Assembly: GCA_003833135.1 (NCBI GenBank)
Contig: QZLH01000028.1
Coordinates: 51,528 to 111,816 of the forward strand
Direction: 5' to 3'
DNA length: 60,289 nucleotides
From: Oehlia diaphana
Taxonomy: Eukaryota > Glomeromycota > Glomeromycetes > Glomerales > Glomeraceae
The position numbers and the translations under genes are program-made. Below the pieces are notes generated by a model. The model worked only from the letters and a program-made list of their open reading frames with translations. It did not search any database and was not told the DNA's origin. Of this stretch, positions 1 to 13,574 are shown piece by piece (the stretch's first letter is position 1; every line of letters begins with the position of its first letter).

Positions 1-1079
1 AAATTATTTTCAAAAAATACAAAAAAAAAAAAAAGGAAAAAGAGAAAAAAAATCAATTAAAGAAAAAAAAAAAAAAAAGAATCATTTTTTTTTCTAAAAA
101 AAAAAAAAGAAAAAAAATTAAGATTCAAGAAATTATCATCATTTTCTCTTTTTAAAGAAAAAAAGAATCTCAATTTCATTCATTGATTCTTTTGGATTAT
201 TTTTTTTTTAAATTAAAAAAAAAAAAAAATTGTCATCACATGATTTTTAAAAAAAATCATCAAACTAAGATCAAGTTTTGTGTATATTGTTGAAAAGAAA
301 AATACTGTAAATTGAGGGATATATATATGCATATAGTTGGTTAAAAAACCTGTGGAATTAGTTGGATTAGTTGTGACTTGTGATTGAAGTGATTGAATGC
401 AAATTTCTGCTTAATAAGAACTAACATTTTTTGTAACAATCGTATGGACTTTAAATCAACTCATCAACAAGATCAACTCCATTCATTCATTCATTCATTT
501 CATTCACTTTATTTTTTTTAAGACGTAATAATTTATTAAAATAGAAAGTTATATAACAGATAAAAAAAAAAAAAAAACGTAAGCGATAATCTATAAACCG
601 ATACTGGTAAAATTCTTGAGTAACTCCGAATTCAACCTATCTTTCCTTTCATCGATTTTTAAGGGATTAACCGAAAAAAATGTAATTTTCTCACATGGTT
701 CAAAAAAAAAAAAAAACTATTTTCCGAAAAAATTTTTTCTAAACTATAAAAAAAAAAAATTATTACCAATCAAATAAAAAATTCCTGTTTTTTATTAATA
801 TTAAAATATAATATTTTATTTTTTTTTTTACCGTTTATCACGTTTTACCAAAAAGAATTATTATTTATTATTATGTCATTTATTAAATAAATGGTAACAT
901 TCTTAACATGCAGGAATGCTTTTTTAATAGGAAAAAAAAAAAAAAATTTATTGATGATAAATTATAATATAAACTGATACGCTGATGTATATTACATATA
1001 TACATATATATACATGCATATATTTAATTATTAAGTTTAATTCTCCCGCTTTTAAACCAAAAATTTTCAGGATATTGAA
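1..1079. other. AT-rich gene-free block with homopolymer runs
   Basis: No open frame of note. The stretch is dominated by poly-A and poly-T runs, a short ATTC microsatellite near 481-503, and an alternating TA/CA tract near 990-1020. I see nothing in it that supports a gene. Confidence 0.6.
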
Positions 1080-1790
1080 TTTATAGATGAATTATTATAG
1101 AATTCACGAAATTCATAAAGATAATTCATGGATTTTTTTTTTTAATTATAGAATTTTAAATCAAAAAAAAAATAATAAAATTTTAAAGATAATTAATTTA
1201 TGGATTTTTTTTTTTTAATTATAGAATTTTTCTTAAATCAAAAAATAAAGATAATTCATTTTAAATCAATAATTTATGGATTTTTTTTTTTTTAAATCAA
1301 AAAATAAAGATAATTTAGAATTTTTTTAAAAATCAAAAAAATAATAAAATTTTAAAGATAATTCATGTATTTTTTTTTTAATTATGAATTTTTTTTTTTA
1401 AATCAAAAAATAATAAAATTTTAATGGATTTTTTTTTAAATCAAAGAAATAATATTAGATAATTTATGGATTTTTTTTTTAAATTATAGAATTAGATAAT
1501 CTATGGATTTTTTTTTTTAATTATAGATTTTTTTTAAATCAAAAAATAATAAAATTTTAAGATAATCTATGGATTTTTTTTTAATTATAGAATTTTTTAA
1601 AATTATAAAAATAAAGATAATTTATAGATCTTTTTAATTATAAATTTTTTTTTTAAAATAATATTAGATAATTCATGGACTTTTTTTTTAATATAGAATT
1701 TTTTTTAAATTAAAAAAATAATAAAATTTTAAAGATAATCTAAGGATTTTTTTTTTAATTATAGAAATTTATTAATTAAAAAAAAAAGTA
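1080..1790. repeat. Degenerate tandem repeat, unit about 65-70 bp
   Basis: A unit containing ATGGATTTTTTTTTAATTAT, followed by AGAATTTT, AAATCAAAAAATAATA and AAATTTTAAAGATAAT, recurs about ten times. The ATGGATTTT core can be seen near 1128, 1200, 1276, 1422, 1467, 1503, 1569 and 1673. Copies differ in length through homopolymer slippage and internal deletions. A weaker continuation sits near 2180-2350. There is no coding potential. It looks like a decayed minisatellite. Confidence 0.65.
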
Positions 1791-2989
1791 TTGCTAATTT
1801 TAACCAGAAGGCTATTTCCTTTCTTTAAGAATTAAAAAAAAAAATAACTTTTTTTATGAAATATATAAAATAAATATAATTGGATATTAATCACATAAAA
1901 ATTTGGCAATTTTTGGATTTAAAAAAATTTTTTATCATGAAAAATACAATTTAATATAAAAATCAAAATTATGTAATTTTTTTAAAAACCATTTGAACAG
2001 TATCTTTTTTAACTTAATAAAACCTTTTTTTCTCATAAATTTACATATAATTTTATTTTTAAATTACTATTAAATTAACCTTTTTATTAAAAATTGAAAT
2101 AAAAGGAAGAGAGAAAAAAATTCTTTTTAATTAAGTTTAGTAATTCTCTTAAAAAAAAACAAAAAAATTTTAAAGATTTATTATAAAATTCGTAAATAAG
2201 GTTCAATTAAAAAGTAATAAATTTTTAAAGAATTGTTATAAAATTTATGGATTTTTTTTAATTTTTTAAATTTTTAAAGAATTGTTATAGAATTATGGAT
2301 TTTTTTAATTAAAAAATAAAAATTTACTAGAATTTATGGAATTTTTTTTTATTAAATAAATAATAAAATTTTTTAAAAAATCAATTATAAAAATTATTTA
2401 TAATACTTAAAAATTTTTTTATTTTTTATGATTTGCAGAATATGCAAAATATTTAAGTTAAATGAATATAAAGCAAATTTATATTTATTTGTTAATTATT
2501 TTTAAAATCACTTTATATAGCAATTTATATTACAATTTGCATATTTTTAGCCAATAGTTTTATAATTATAGATAGGTGATTCAAAACTTTACTATTTTGC
2601 AAAAAGGAAATAATTAATATATAAAAATTGATAAAAATTATGTAAAAATTAAATTTTATTATAAATTTAATATACTAAAATCTTAATATAATAAAATTTT
2701 GATATATTAGAATTGGATATAAAATAGATTATTGTAAATAATATATAATTTAAAATTGTAATTTAAAATAAATTATCATAAATAATATATAATAATTTAA
2801 GATGGAATTTATTTAAAATAGATTATCATAAATAATATATAATTAATTTATTCTTGAATATATTAAAATTCTTGATATTAATAAATTTATTAATAAAATA
2901 AATAGTTGTATTATATGTTTTTTTTTATTTTTTTTATTTATTCTTATAGATATAATAGTTAGCGATCATGTCAGGTTTTTTTAGCAACT
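1791..2989. other. AT-rich intergenic, no gene seen
   Basis: Very AT-rich with stops in every frame. It contains weak copies of the neighbouring tandem unit near 2180-2350. Nothing else recognised. Confidence 0.5.
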
Positions 2990-4170
2990 TATTATTTTAT
3001 TAATTTATTAAATATTACAATTTTAATATTTAATATAACTTAATTATTTTTTAAGTAATATATAATTAAAACTTAGTAAACTTTTGTTTTTCAGATTTTG
3101 CTCTATTTAATTTTAATTTTTTTTTACATTATAATACTTATACAAAAAATTTTCATTGAATTCTTTTTTTATTTTTTTAACTTTACTCCTAGATGCAACT
3201 TGTTGATAAAATATTATTATTACTTTTAATTACTTAAATTTATGTAATTTTATGAAGAATCATGTTATTTAAAGAGTAAAAGACAATTTTATTAATAAAT
3301 TATGGCAATTTTAAAATTTCTGATTTTTACTAAAATTAGTTATTATTAATTTTATAAAAATTGCATAATTAAATATCAATTTTTTAGCATAAAAATGAAT
3401 TTTAAATACAAATTATATATTGTCATAAAATAATAAGTAATATATATATACATATATATTAAGTTTATTAAATGTTTATTTATTAAAATAATTATAAAAT
3501 ATTATTACTAGAAAGTATTTTAATAATTATCCAATTTTAATAAATATTAATACACAATATCTTTAAAGGGTTGTAAAATAATATAAAATTTTAGTATATA
3601 TTATTATGTAAAATATTTTAAATTTATTAAATGAATTTATAGTATTAATTTTTATTAGAATTGGATAATTACTATTAAAATATTTTTACTATTAATAACT
3701 TTTTATAATTAATTGTTTTACTAAACTTGATAAATATTTATGAAATATTATTTTATTATTATATGTAAATTTCATTCAAAATTCTTTTTAAACCAAAAAA
3801 TTAATAATTAATAATTAATTTTTTAAAAAAATCAAAATTTTAAAATTGCTACAAATTTTATTAATAAACTTATCTTTTACTTCTTAAGTAACTTGATTCT
3901 ACATAAAAATTTACATATATTTAAGTAATTAAAAGTAATAGTTATATTTGATCAACAAGTTGCATCTGGAGGTTAAAACTAAAAAAATAAGGAAAAGTTA
4001 GCTTAATGAAAATTATTTATATAAGCAGTATATTATTAAAAAAAATTTCAAAATTAAATAAAGTGAGATTTAAAATACAAAACTTATTAAGGTTTAATTA
4101 TATGTTATTTAAAAAAAAATCTTGTTATATTAGAATTAATAATAGTTATAATTTTTAATAACTAATATTT
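2990..4170. repeat. Long imperfect inverted repeat (foldback), about 1.1 kb
   Basis: The left half reads into the right half on the opposite strand. ATGCAACTTGTTGAT at 3193-3207 is matched by ATCAACAAGTTGCAT at 3950-3964. The flanking runs (ATTACTTTTAATTACTTAAAT, GAAGAATCATGTTA and AATTATCCAATTTTAATAA) also recur inverted on the other arm. The arms meet near 3590. Identity looks about 75-80 percent over several hundred bases. It could be a decayed foldback transposon or two copies of one repeat inserted in opposite directions. No transposase frame survives. Confidence 0.6.
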
Positions 4171-6164
4171 TTATTAGTAAAAATAAGAGAAATGATATAA
4201 CTGCTGACTGATAAATATTTAATTATATAATTAGTTTATATAATCATAAATACTAACTTCTAAATTCTAAAATATCTCACTTAACTAGCAAATATTTCTG
4301 ATAAATTATTATATGTTTTATTTAAATTATTTGAGAATATTATAATTATAATTTGAAATACTATAATTAAATTTGGAATTTTATTTATAATTACAGTAAT
4401 CTAAAATAAAATAGGATTTTTCATACTAAAAAAATTCTAAGTCTCTAAAATACATAGTAAAAATGGAAATAAGAAGGATGTAATGTGAAATAGCAAATTA
4501 TATATTATTAAAAATTATATAACACTGATAATGATTATTTTCAGTGATTTATAGCAATTTTATATTAATTAGTATATATTTTAAATTTTTTAAATTTAAA
4601 ATTTTATATTATTTGAATTTTTAATTAAAATTATAATTTTTAACTTATATTGTTATAATAATTATCAAAAGTAATATTATAAATTGATAATAAATTTACT
4701 ATATAAGTTTTGCAATAGAAAAAAAAGAAATATCAAAAAAAATAAATTTATATACAATTTGATCTTTATGTAATTATATCTTATATAGTTATAAGTACCT
4801 ATTTTTATAAAACAGATTTTAGTACTATTAGATTACCTCTTTATCAGTTATAATCACTATTATATAAAATTCTTAATACACATATTATTTATATTTAATT
4901 AATAAAAAAATCCCTCAAAAAATTACTTATAAATTATAATTCTAATCACATATCATAATTTTTGGCTGAAATTATAAAATTGTATAATATATTTTATAAG
5001 CTGTAATTTCCTTATTAGAAAAATTTTGTAATTCTGATCAGTATTATATTTGGCCAAAATGTTAATATATCTATAATTTTGGCCAGAATTTAATTTTAGT
5101 TAAATTTAAAAATTTCTATATAATCACTTCTTTATATATTACAAATTTTGAAGAAACTAAATAAATGATTATATGAAAGTCAGACTATATATTTAAAATA
5201 CTTTAAATATTATAATTTATTTAAAATTAGTATTGATTAAAAATTTTTTTTAGCAGTTTCATTCCTTTCTATTAAAAAAAACTCATGTATTTTTAAATTT
5301 TTTAATTTTAAATTTCTAATTAGAAATAATTATAATTGGTAAATTTTTTTTTAATTTTTTTTTTTTTTATTGAAATAAATTTTAAATACATTAAAATTAC
5401 TTATCTAATATGCAGATGTAAATATTAAATAAAATACTTTTAGTTTTAATTTTACTAATTTTTTAAGCAATTTACAATTTTATATTAAAAAAATATAAAT
5501 TTTTTTAAAAAAGTAATTTTAAATATGTTTAATTTTTATAAAACTAGTTAAATTTAATAAAAATCAATTATATTTTTTTTAAAAAAATTATAATAATACA
5601 ATTTTTATATATATTATAAATTATTCATCTATTTATTAGAAATGTAACTATAATAAAACTTTATTAATTACAACTTGACTTATAATCATAACTTTAAGCT
5701 TTTTATAATTTTATATTATTTAAAATATTAATTTTACAGTCAGGAAAAATATATTAGTATATTAAAATATTATTATATACAGTAAATTATAATGTAGGCT
5801 AAAATCAAATTCTTACCAGCATTATGTAAACTAATATATTAAAATATTATGTAATTTGGATGGAATTTTTATGTTAATTTTAGCCAAATTTATAGTGTTA
5901 GTCTAAATAATATCAGTATAATTTAAAGTATTAATACATATTAATTATAAAGGAGCAAAGAAAAGTATTGGTATATATTATATTGTGAAACTATATAATA
6001 TTGGTACAATAAGATTTTTTTTATTAATTGTAAAACAGGATATAAAAAATTTATTGATACAGGCAATTATTTTATTACTGGCAGTTTGCAAGCTTCTGGA
6101 AGTACTTTAAGTATTATATTTATAATTATTCTATAATAATTAATATTAGTATATTAAATAATAT
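4171..6164. other. AT-rich intergenic, no gene seen
   Basis: Stops in all frames, with scattered short palindromes around TTGGCCA-type sequence near 5050-5090. No gene, RNA or complete mobile element recognised. Confidence 0.5.
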
Positions 6165-6270
6165 TTTTTTTTACAATTAAAAAAATTTTAAGTCTCTAAA
6201 TTACTATGAAAAATAATAGATTTTTTACAATTAAAAAAATTTTAAGTCTCTAAATTACTATAAAAAATAA
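6165..6270. repeat. Tandem duplication, period about 51 bp
   Basis: Two nearly identical copies lie head to tail, each containing TTTTTTACAATTAAAAAAAT followed by TTTAAGTCTCTAAATTACTA. They differ at only a few positions, so the duplication is recent compared with its surroundings. A diverged relative of the motif (AAGTCTCTAAAATACATAG) occurs near 4440. Confidence 0.75.
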
Positions 6271-7904
6271 AAAGAAGAGTATGATACAGGTGACAAAAAG
6301 GATGTGATGCATTGCAGATGTGATAAATTATAAAAAATATACTAATTTATAAAAAATTAGAATAATTATTATATATAAATTTGTTTTTTTTTTGTTAAAA
6401 AGTTGCATTATGCTTTTATTAAATGAAAGAATAAAAATATATGTATCACTATTCTAATACAAAACAAAAACTAAAACTTCTAACTAGATAAACCTAAGCA
6501 GTTTGACATCCTTTAACTATATATAAATTTGGAATAATATTATGTATTTTTTATACTATAAAAATTGGGTTAAGAATTTTTTTGGAATAATTCATTTTAG
6601 TAAAATAAATCAATGAATTATATATGTTAGATGTTGAATTATAAAAGTGGTATTTTACTTAAAATTTATTATTAAATAATGGTGATTTTTCACAAATTGG
6701 CTTTTAAAAAAAGAAACATAAATCTATTAATTTATTAAATTTATTAAATAATCAATACTTTATTTAAAATTAAAAAATTTAATTAGAATTATTGATATTT
6801 AATACTTGATAAAATTCCAATGGATTACCATTAAGTAAGCAAGCAAATTTGTGATTGAATTATACTATTTTTTTATAGTGTTTCTGTTTAAAAAAAAGTA
6901 TTCAAAAACTAAATAATCCAATTATCTATTTATCCATACGGAATGCTGCTTTATTATTATTTTATTTTTCTAAAAGAAAATAAAAGTATTGTCTCTATAT
7001 TTTTTATGAATCTTGGTTTATTAAAAGAAAAAATACACATTATACTAGATCTATTTCTGACCAGCATTATAGTCAATACTAATCGGCCAGAGTTAGACCA
7101 AATTTTTAAATAAGAAATTTAAATTACGCAAAAAGTATACGATTTAGTATACAAGTAAGTTAAATAGTATTTGGTATTTTATATAATTGCATATAGCTGA
7201 CTTTACCAGCTATAAACGCCTCTTGATCACAGTCCTGTCCTGATACAACAACTAATTGAATCAAATCAGAGATTACTATAGTTAATGCAACTTAATTAAA
7301 AGAAACGAAAATGAATCTACTTACAAAAAAATATCATAAACATCCAAGGAGAATGAACAGAAAAAAAAATATATAATAATAGAAGAAGCAAGGTTACAAA
7401 ATGTTTCAAAGTATTACCCCATTCAGATATAAAATAATTAGATATGTGAGTGAGAGAATGTTTTAAAACAAATTTGAAACCAAGCCCAAAAGTAAATATA
7501 AATAATGACATGAAAAGTGAACAACTAAAAATGCACACCACTACTCTAACCAAAAAATCAATTTTGACGACCGTGACAAAGAATTTACAAATGATGTTTT
7601 TAAAGGAAAAAAAAAAGAATAAAAAAGTCTATCTATTATAACCTGGATATTCAAATAATAAATAAATAAATAAAAAAAAAAAAAAAGCATTTTAATGAAA
7701 ATAATTTAATCAGTTCATATTATATTTGAGATGAAAACAAGTAATAAATTTTTTTTTTTTTAAAAAAAAAACAACTTACTCGCTAATTAATAATAAATAT
7801 TTATTTTTTTTTTCAAGTATAGTCAAAAATTTTAGAATAAAACAAAGATAAGTAAAACAATCTTAATTCGCGAGTTAATGGCAAACAAAAACGAATAATA
7901 AAGT
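6271..7904. other. AT-rich 3' flank of the PP2A B gene
   Basis: Only low-complexity frames are present. A hydrophobic minus-strand frame at 7317-7553 and a lysine-rich plus-strand frame at 7450-7641 overlap each other and show no domain or splice structure. The part next to 7905 probably includes the 3' UTR of the PP2A B subunit gene. Confidence 0.4.
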
Positions 7905-10038
7905 TCATACGCACGTAAAAATGAAAAGATTATTAGTTGCAGCCACAGCAATCGAATTTTCGTTTGGATGCCATGAAGCGTGAAGAATCTTCTTATTAAA
8001 ATCAATGGCATCAACGTTAATTTCTTCCTTTCTATTATTAGTTTTTCCACGTGAAAGCATCGACTTATTCTTTGCTGATCCGACACGCTTAGCTTTGAAT
8101 GCACTCTTATCAGCTTGCAAAGCAATATCGGACAATCCCTCTCGGTCGTAAATATGGAAATAATTATTGTACGAGCCAGTTAGGACATTTCTAGAATGAA
8201 AAATGAATATGAATCATTTCTTAGTCAATCTTGATAAATCTAAATATATGTGTATGTATATATATATATATACACTTTGAAAAATTTTATAAAATAACTT
8301 ACTGTCCATCCCCACTAAAAGTACATTCAAATTTGTCAAAAATACAATCATTTTCATAAAGATCACAAAGTTTATTTCGCAAATGATCATGAATATTGAT
8401 TGTTTTCAGTGGTCGATTTTCCATAGTTATGTCCCAGATTTTCAGAGTCAAATAGTCACGCGAAAGAATATACTTTCCATCTTTGCTGAACTTAACATCA
8501 GAAATAGATGAAATAATTTCTGAGAAGAAAGATTTATTGGCAGGATCTTCTTGTTCCTCAAATACTTTGAAAATAAAGTAAATTTATAAATATTTGGCTT
8601 ATTTTCATAATCATTTAGTTAAAAAAAAAACCAGCTCACATTTTGCATGTTGATCACATAATGCCGCCGCCCTCATATCACTTAATTTTATAGTCCCTTT
8701 ACTGCTACTGTACATAAACAAATTACAATGAAGAGGATGAAATTCTGCTGCGGTAATAACTTCAGTTAATTCTTCCATATTAACTGGTTTAATATCAACA
8801 ATATCTAAAAAATGGCTAAAATTAAGGAACCTTAATTATTAAAAAAAAAATGTTAAAATTAGTCATTATTTGTCCTAAAAAAAGGATACTAAAACTTTGG
8901 TCGCTAATATTTAAATTCCATAAATTGATTCTTAGGTCATCCGCAGATATATACGTTTCACCATCAGAATTAATAGATATGGAATTAATATGATATGCAT
9001 GAGCATTAGCATATACTTTGCGAGGAACGGCAGCAATAATTGTGTCGTGATGTGTAAGTTTCGGTAACTTCAGCTGTTGGATTCTGCCATTTTGAGGTCG
9101 TGCACCATCATTTAAATTATTTTCGGCGACCACTTTCAAAGATTTTTCAAACACTTTCCAAAGTTTGATAGTCTTGTCTGTAATGAAAGAACTAAATTTA
9201 ATTTTGATTGGAATTTGATAAAATTTTCATGGTTTATTTGTATTTACCGTTGGTAGACAATAAAAAATGCGCCGCATTCTGTCGCTTGCACCATTTAATC
9301 TTGTTAATCTTTTCTTCAATTTCCAAGCTTTTCAAATAATCGAATTCAGGCTCGTGCGATTGAAATTCGGTGTAGAATTTGTATTCACAACCTTTCTTCT
9401 GAATTTCATTTAAAATTAGAGAAATTCTAGAAGAATAAAATAATAACAATTACAATGAATTACATACCCCATCGTTGCGTTCAAATAATACTACTCGTCC
9501 TCCTTTATCTCCAGTGGCAAGGTAATCACCAGTATGGTCAAATTCCACGGTCGAAATAATGTCAGCTGCATATTGGAAATATAGTTGTGAGACCTATTGA
9601 ATCTCTGATGTAAAAGAGAAAGCGACATCAAAATGATTCACGATCTGGCATTTGGAGCCTATTCATAACTGCTCCACGCCAATATTTATTCTGGTAAACC
9701 TGTTTTTTATGCAACTAAACTATAGTTTCTCTACCCTACGACGATCGATTGAGAGTATTTGCAAGAAATTGATCACAATAAGTGCCAAGATAATCAAAGA
9801 ATGATCGACACGCAATCTCGGCGCTTATTTGTGAGTAAATAAAATTCTCTTGCACATCAACCGAATACCATAAAAGGTAGGAAAAACTAATGTTCATCAA
9901 ACACCGGTGGTTCGATCTCGGTTTGTAAGTTAAAAAGTCCAGAAGGTCAAAAGGACAATTACCTTCTGTAATGTCCTCGACCTCGCCCTTGTCACCAAAG
10001 CATTGAGCAAATTTCCAACCACTGTCCGAATCGGCCAT
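7905..10038 (-). CDS. PP2A regulatory subunit B (B55/PR55, WD40)
   Basis: Regulatory B55 subunit of the protein phosphatase 2A heterotrimer. The family is a seven-bladed WD40 propeller that selects substrates in mitotic exit and signalling (Cdc55 in yeast). Hand-built exons on the minus strand: 10038-9963, 9565-9468, 9398-9248, 9177-8890, 8804-8640, 8564-8303, 8190-7905. Phases close to 441 residues, normal for the family. Conserved signatures include [18 protein letters not shown] in exon 2, the [12 protein letters not shown] blade in exon 4, [16 protein letters not shown] and YLTLKIWD in exon 6, and [20 protein letters not shown] at the C terminus. Start chosen at [16 protein letters not shown], where the family begins. 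The final residues, TCV, differ from the usual ending, so a small extra 3' exon is possible because GTGCGT follows the last conserved codon. Intron 1 is long (397 nt). Confidence 0.95.
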
Positions 10039-11335
10039 ATTAGTATAAGTGTATTACCCGTTAAAAGAAAGAAGTCGGCTTTTTTCAGATAGGAAGGAAA
10101 AAATAATCAAGCAAGAAGACGTCTTTTTGGAGGAACGTGCGCGACCAGATATATGCCAGGCGTTAAGATAGTTGGATGTCTACTGACGGATGGATGGAGG
10201 TCGTCAACACAGTCGTTCGTATTTTCGAGTTTTGTTCGGGCGTGTTGGATATCGTTGAATTTTAAGTGTGCAGATTTAAAGTCACACTAAGAACATGGAT
10301 ATCACGCACCGTCGCACTCACATTTCACATGATATTTATCTCACATCGTTGTGACGTATAGCAGAACTCTATATAAAGATTATAAAGATTGTAATAGTGT
10401 TACTGCTAACAGTGTTACATAAACGATTGAGCAATTGTGGCCGATTTTAACATCAGTTCGCGTGTTCATATAAATGTTTGATCAAAAAGTGAATTATTTA
10501 ATTATCTTAACCATAAAGAGCATATATTAAAACCGGGTATTTTTATTGGGAAATTAGCTAGCCAATGAAGGAAGTATCTATTTCATCTATGTTTCTATCT
10601 TTTGGCTCTATTTTATGTAGCACGCACACCAATGTATTTTGAACAGAAAGTCATGTGCATAATGTGGGATATCATGTTACTCGTAAATATCAAATCGCTA
10701 TGTTTTCATATCACTTTTTTACCTATTTAGTAATAATCAAATCTAGGCCAAAAAGTAGGATTTTCATAAAGATTTGATATGTTGTTACGTACAGTAATTT
10801 AGTTTAATCAAATATTCAAATTTGATGCGAAATATCCGCTCAATAACATCATTTAAATTTGGATCCATTAAAGCAAATTCAACTTGTTACGATTATTGAG
10901 AGTTACATTTGGATCTAATATTCTTAACATAAGTAGATTTCGGAAATAGTTGATTGCACAAATTTTAATAATGATTATGAAATAAAGGAAATTTATAATA
11001 CCATATAATTATTTATCAAAATTAAAATTGAAACTTACTTGACAAAAAATTATAATGTGGTTAGGATTAATTACCATTGATAATTCATAACCTGATTGGA
11101 AATTAAAATTTTAGAATAAAATTTGTATTTGTATCCTTTGCTGAATTAATACTAAACGAATATTATTAAGAATTATGGATTTCCGCTACCCATCTTATTT
11201 AACAATATTGTATTGATAGAATTTGAAAAAAAAGTATCGGTTTTTAACAATCTGTTAAAATAAAGAACTTACTTGGCCTCTATGCAAGAATTTCATCTTA
11301 ATAAAGTAGACGATCCTATATATTATGTTTAATAA
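10039..11335. other. Upstream region of the PP2A B gene
   Basis: Less AT-extreme than its surroundings just upstream of 10038, as expected for a 5' UTR and promoter. No open frame with coding character found. Beyond about 10500 the sequence is AT-rich and apparently empty. Confidence 0.4.
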
Positions 11336-11940
11336 TTAATATATTATACATAATCTGTTGGCAAAAAAATAATTTTTGAATAAACACAAACCTGATATAT
11401 ACTCTTGCAAGCAATCTTGTGAATTGATTGCTTCAAGTAATGATTCTACAGATGTCATTCCCAAATAGTATAAAATTGTAATATAATAATCGTGTTTTGA
11501 TACTCGATTGCTTACATCTACTGATAAACTCAAATAAGATTCGGACTCTAATATTTCACGTCCACTAACTTAATTTGGATATGTAACAAATTGTAGTTAA
11601 ATTGGTTGTCGAAAGGAAATATCACTAACCATAGAGGCAGGATTTTCTCTTGATATATTAATCAAACTAGCTAAATCAGGATAAGTATGAATATTGAAAA
11701 ATAAAATATTTTATGAAGTTACAATCAATTTTACACTTCCGATTTACACTTTCTCTGGGCTCTATCTTTTAACAGATTCTAATGCATTGTCCAAATCTAA
11801 TTGCCATTTGATAAATTTTTTTTAAGTAAAATTTCGTCTGGATCTTGATCCGTTTTGGTAAAAATATCTTTTTTTTTGTACTTTCATTATTGCAAGGACG
11901 ACGTCCAGAAGGAAATGAATTTAAATTTGGCATTGATATG
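11336..11940 (-). pseudogene. Unrecognised multi-exon coding remnant
   Basis: The minus strand carries amino-acid-like segments with plausible splice sites. One runs from a methionine at about 11934 (MPNLNSFPSGRRPCNN) into a segment reading KWQLDLDNALESVKR that needs a frame change. Another reads DLASLINISRENPASM near 11690-11630. A third is the open frame 11533-11336 with LGMTSVESLLEAINSQ. A GT donor after the third segment is followed downstream by no clear exon. The frame changes and an in-frame TAG after VKR suggest decay. I do not recognise the family. It could instead be a real gene whose exons I have not resolved. Confidence 0.35.
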
Positions 11941-12511
11941 AGAATTTGGAAAAAATCCGTGCTATAGTAGTAACGAATACTAAGAATGTGTCATAAAAAA
12001 AGAGTTAATAAACTGATATACCTTGGTCGCTTGACAGTACAGCTAACTAATCCAGAATACTATTTTTTACCTCAATATTGGGTTAATCGAGTTAACCATA
12101 TTCAAAATCAATTCTCTTGGCGTAATTTATCATCCTTCCTTTTACAGACATTGTTCTTAAAATAAATCCACATAATACCATAATCCATGATTTTTCTAAT
12201 TAAATTATTCGAGTAGAAATTTCGATAGCTGAAAAGAAAAAAGTTGGAAAAGAACGATTATAAACGTGTCACAAGATGTGCATAATCTTGTACTACTGTT
12301 TAGTGTATGCTTGTGACGTCACATGTACATTAACTTTTTCATTAAATTAAAGTTTAATTTTTTCCGATAAACTTAAGGTTAATAGAACGCTAAAAAAGAT
12401 AATCTTACAAATATCCAACATAGACAATGAAAATCATAGTGTACGATATAAACAGATGAAACTCTGATTGATTAAAATTTATAACTTTTACATTTCCAAC
12501 AAGTAGACTGA

Positions 12512-12688
12512 GTGAGTATTTCCAAAGGAAAGAGCCGATCATACATATTAGCTGGCCATGTGCATAACTGGTAAAACTTCGACGTAGATTCGATCTATCT
12601 TACTGTTCCTGGTGCTCCAAAAATTAGGGAACTTATTGCAGAACTTGAACGATCCTATGGCGAAGCTATTGGTCATTTGAATTTTTAA
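12512..12688 (+). pseudogene. Short coding remnant with one in-frame stop
   Basis: The frame is open from 12512 to a terminal TAA at 12686-12688, apart from one TAA at 12572. After that stop the translation begins NFDVDSIYLTVPGAPKIREL and ends SYGEAIGHLNF, which has ordinary protein composition unlike the AT-rich noise around it. No start codon or upstream exon was found and the family is not recognised. It may be the last exon of a lost gene. Confidence 0.35.
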
Positions 12689-13574
12689 ATTCAATTGATA
12701 CTTGTTTAATAATTTGTACTAATATAGTTTATTCATTATTCACGCAATCACGCAATAAGGTTTCATCCACATAGAGCTTATATTACACGTAAATATATAA
12801 AAAAATTTGCAATTTCAACGAAGCTTTTCTTTTTTTATTACTTTATTGCTTACAATTAACAATTTAGATGTGTAATTTCCCAATATATTTATAAAAAAAT
12901 ATTAATGTAACAATGAAAAGAACAAATAGGTATCTAGAATTTTTTGTAAAATAAAAATTTTATGAGAATAAAAACTTATAGCCTGTTTGTTGTAATTTTT
13001 GTCGTAATATATTCATATTGAAGGATTATGATCTGTGCTTAGTGTGGTTAATTTACCTTCATTCATATAGAAAGAGCGGTTGTTTCACATATCTTCTTGT
13101 ATAATTTAATTTCTAGACTTGTTAAATTAGAAATATTTTTGAACTTTATGTGATATTGTGATCCTTTTACTGAACATCTCAACTTTCGGCACCTTCATGT
13201 GACTTTTACCGGCATTATGGCATTATGCACTAACACGTGATTGCAACTGTGTAACGGACGGCATGTGACAAATAATATTTGAAAATGTGACAAATTTACT
13301 AAGTCACGTGAGATCTTGTATGAGAAAGATTATCGTACCACAATCTATTTATAATGGATTGTTCTTGATTTATTATTATTTTTATTCTACTTTTTTTTTG
13401 TGTGATAATACAAAGAATCAACAGACTGAATCTAATGTTACTGCTGAGCAATATTATTATAATTACGGTAAAAATTATGAGAACAACACTTTACATGATA
13501 TAATTTTTACTCAATAAAGTTAACTTTATTTTCAAGATTCCAAAATTTTTCGTTAAATTAGTGAATAATATTCA
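12689..13574. other. Intergenic between coding remnant and eIF2-alpha
   Basis: Contains a 76-codon plus-strand frame at 13287-13517 with a tyrosine- and asparagine-rich end but no domain, splice context or known relative, so I do not call it. The part next to 13575 is likely the 3' UTR of eIF2-alpha. Confidence 0.35.

Noticed and set aside
7317..7641. Overlapping small frames on both strands
   Set aside because: They overlap antisense, have biased composition and lie in the 3' flank of a real gene.
13287..13517. 76-codon plus-strand frame
   Set aside because: Tyr/Asn-rich with a weak hydrophobic patch, no homologue recognised, and it sits in a gene-poor flank. It could be chance.
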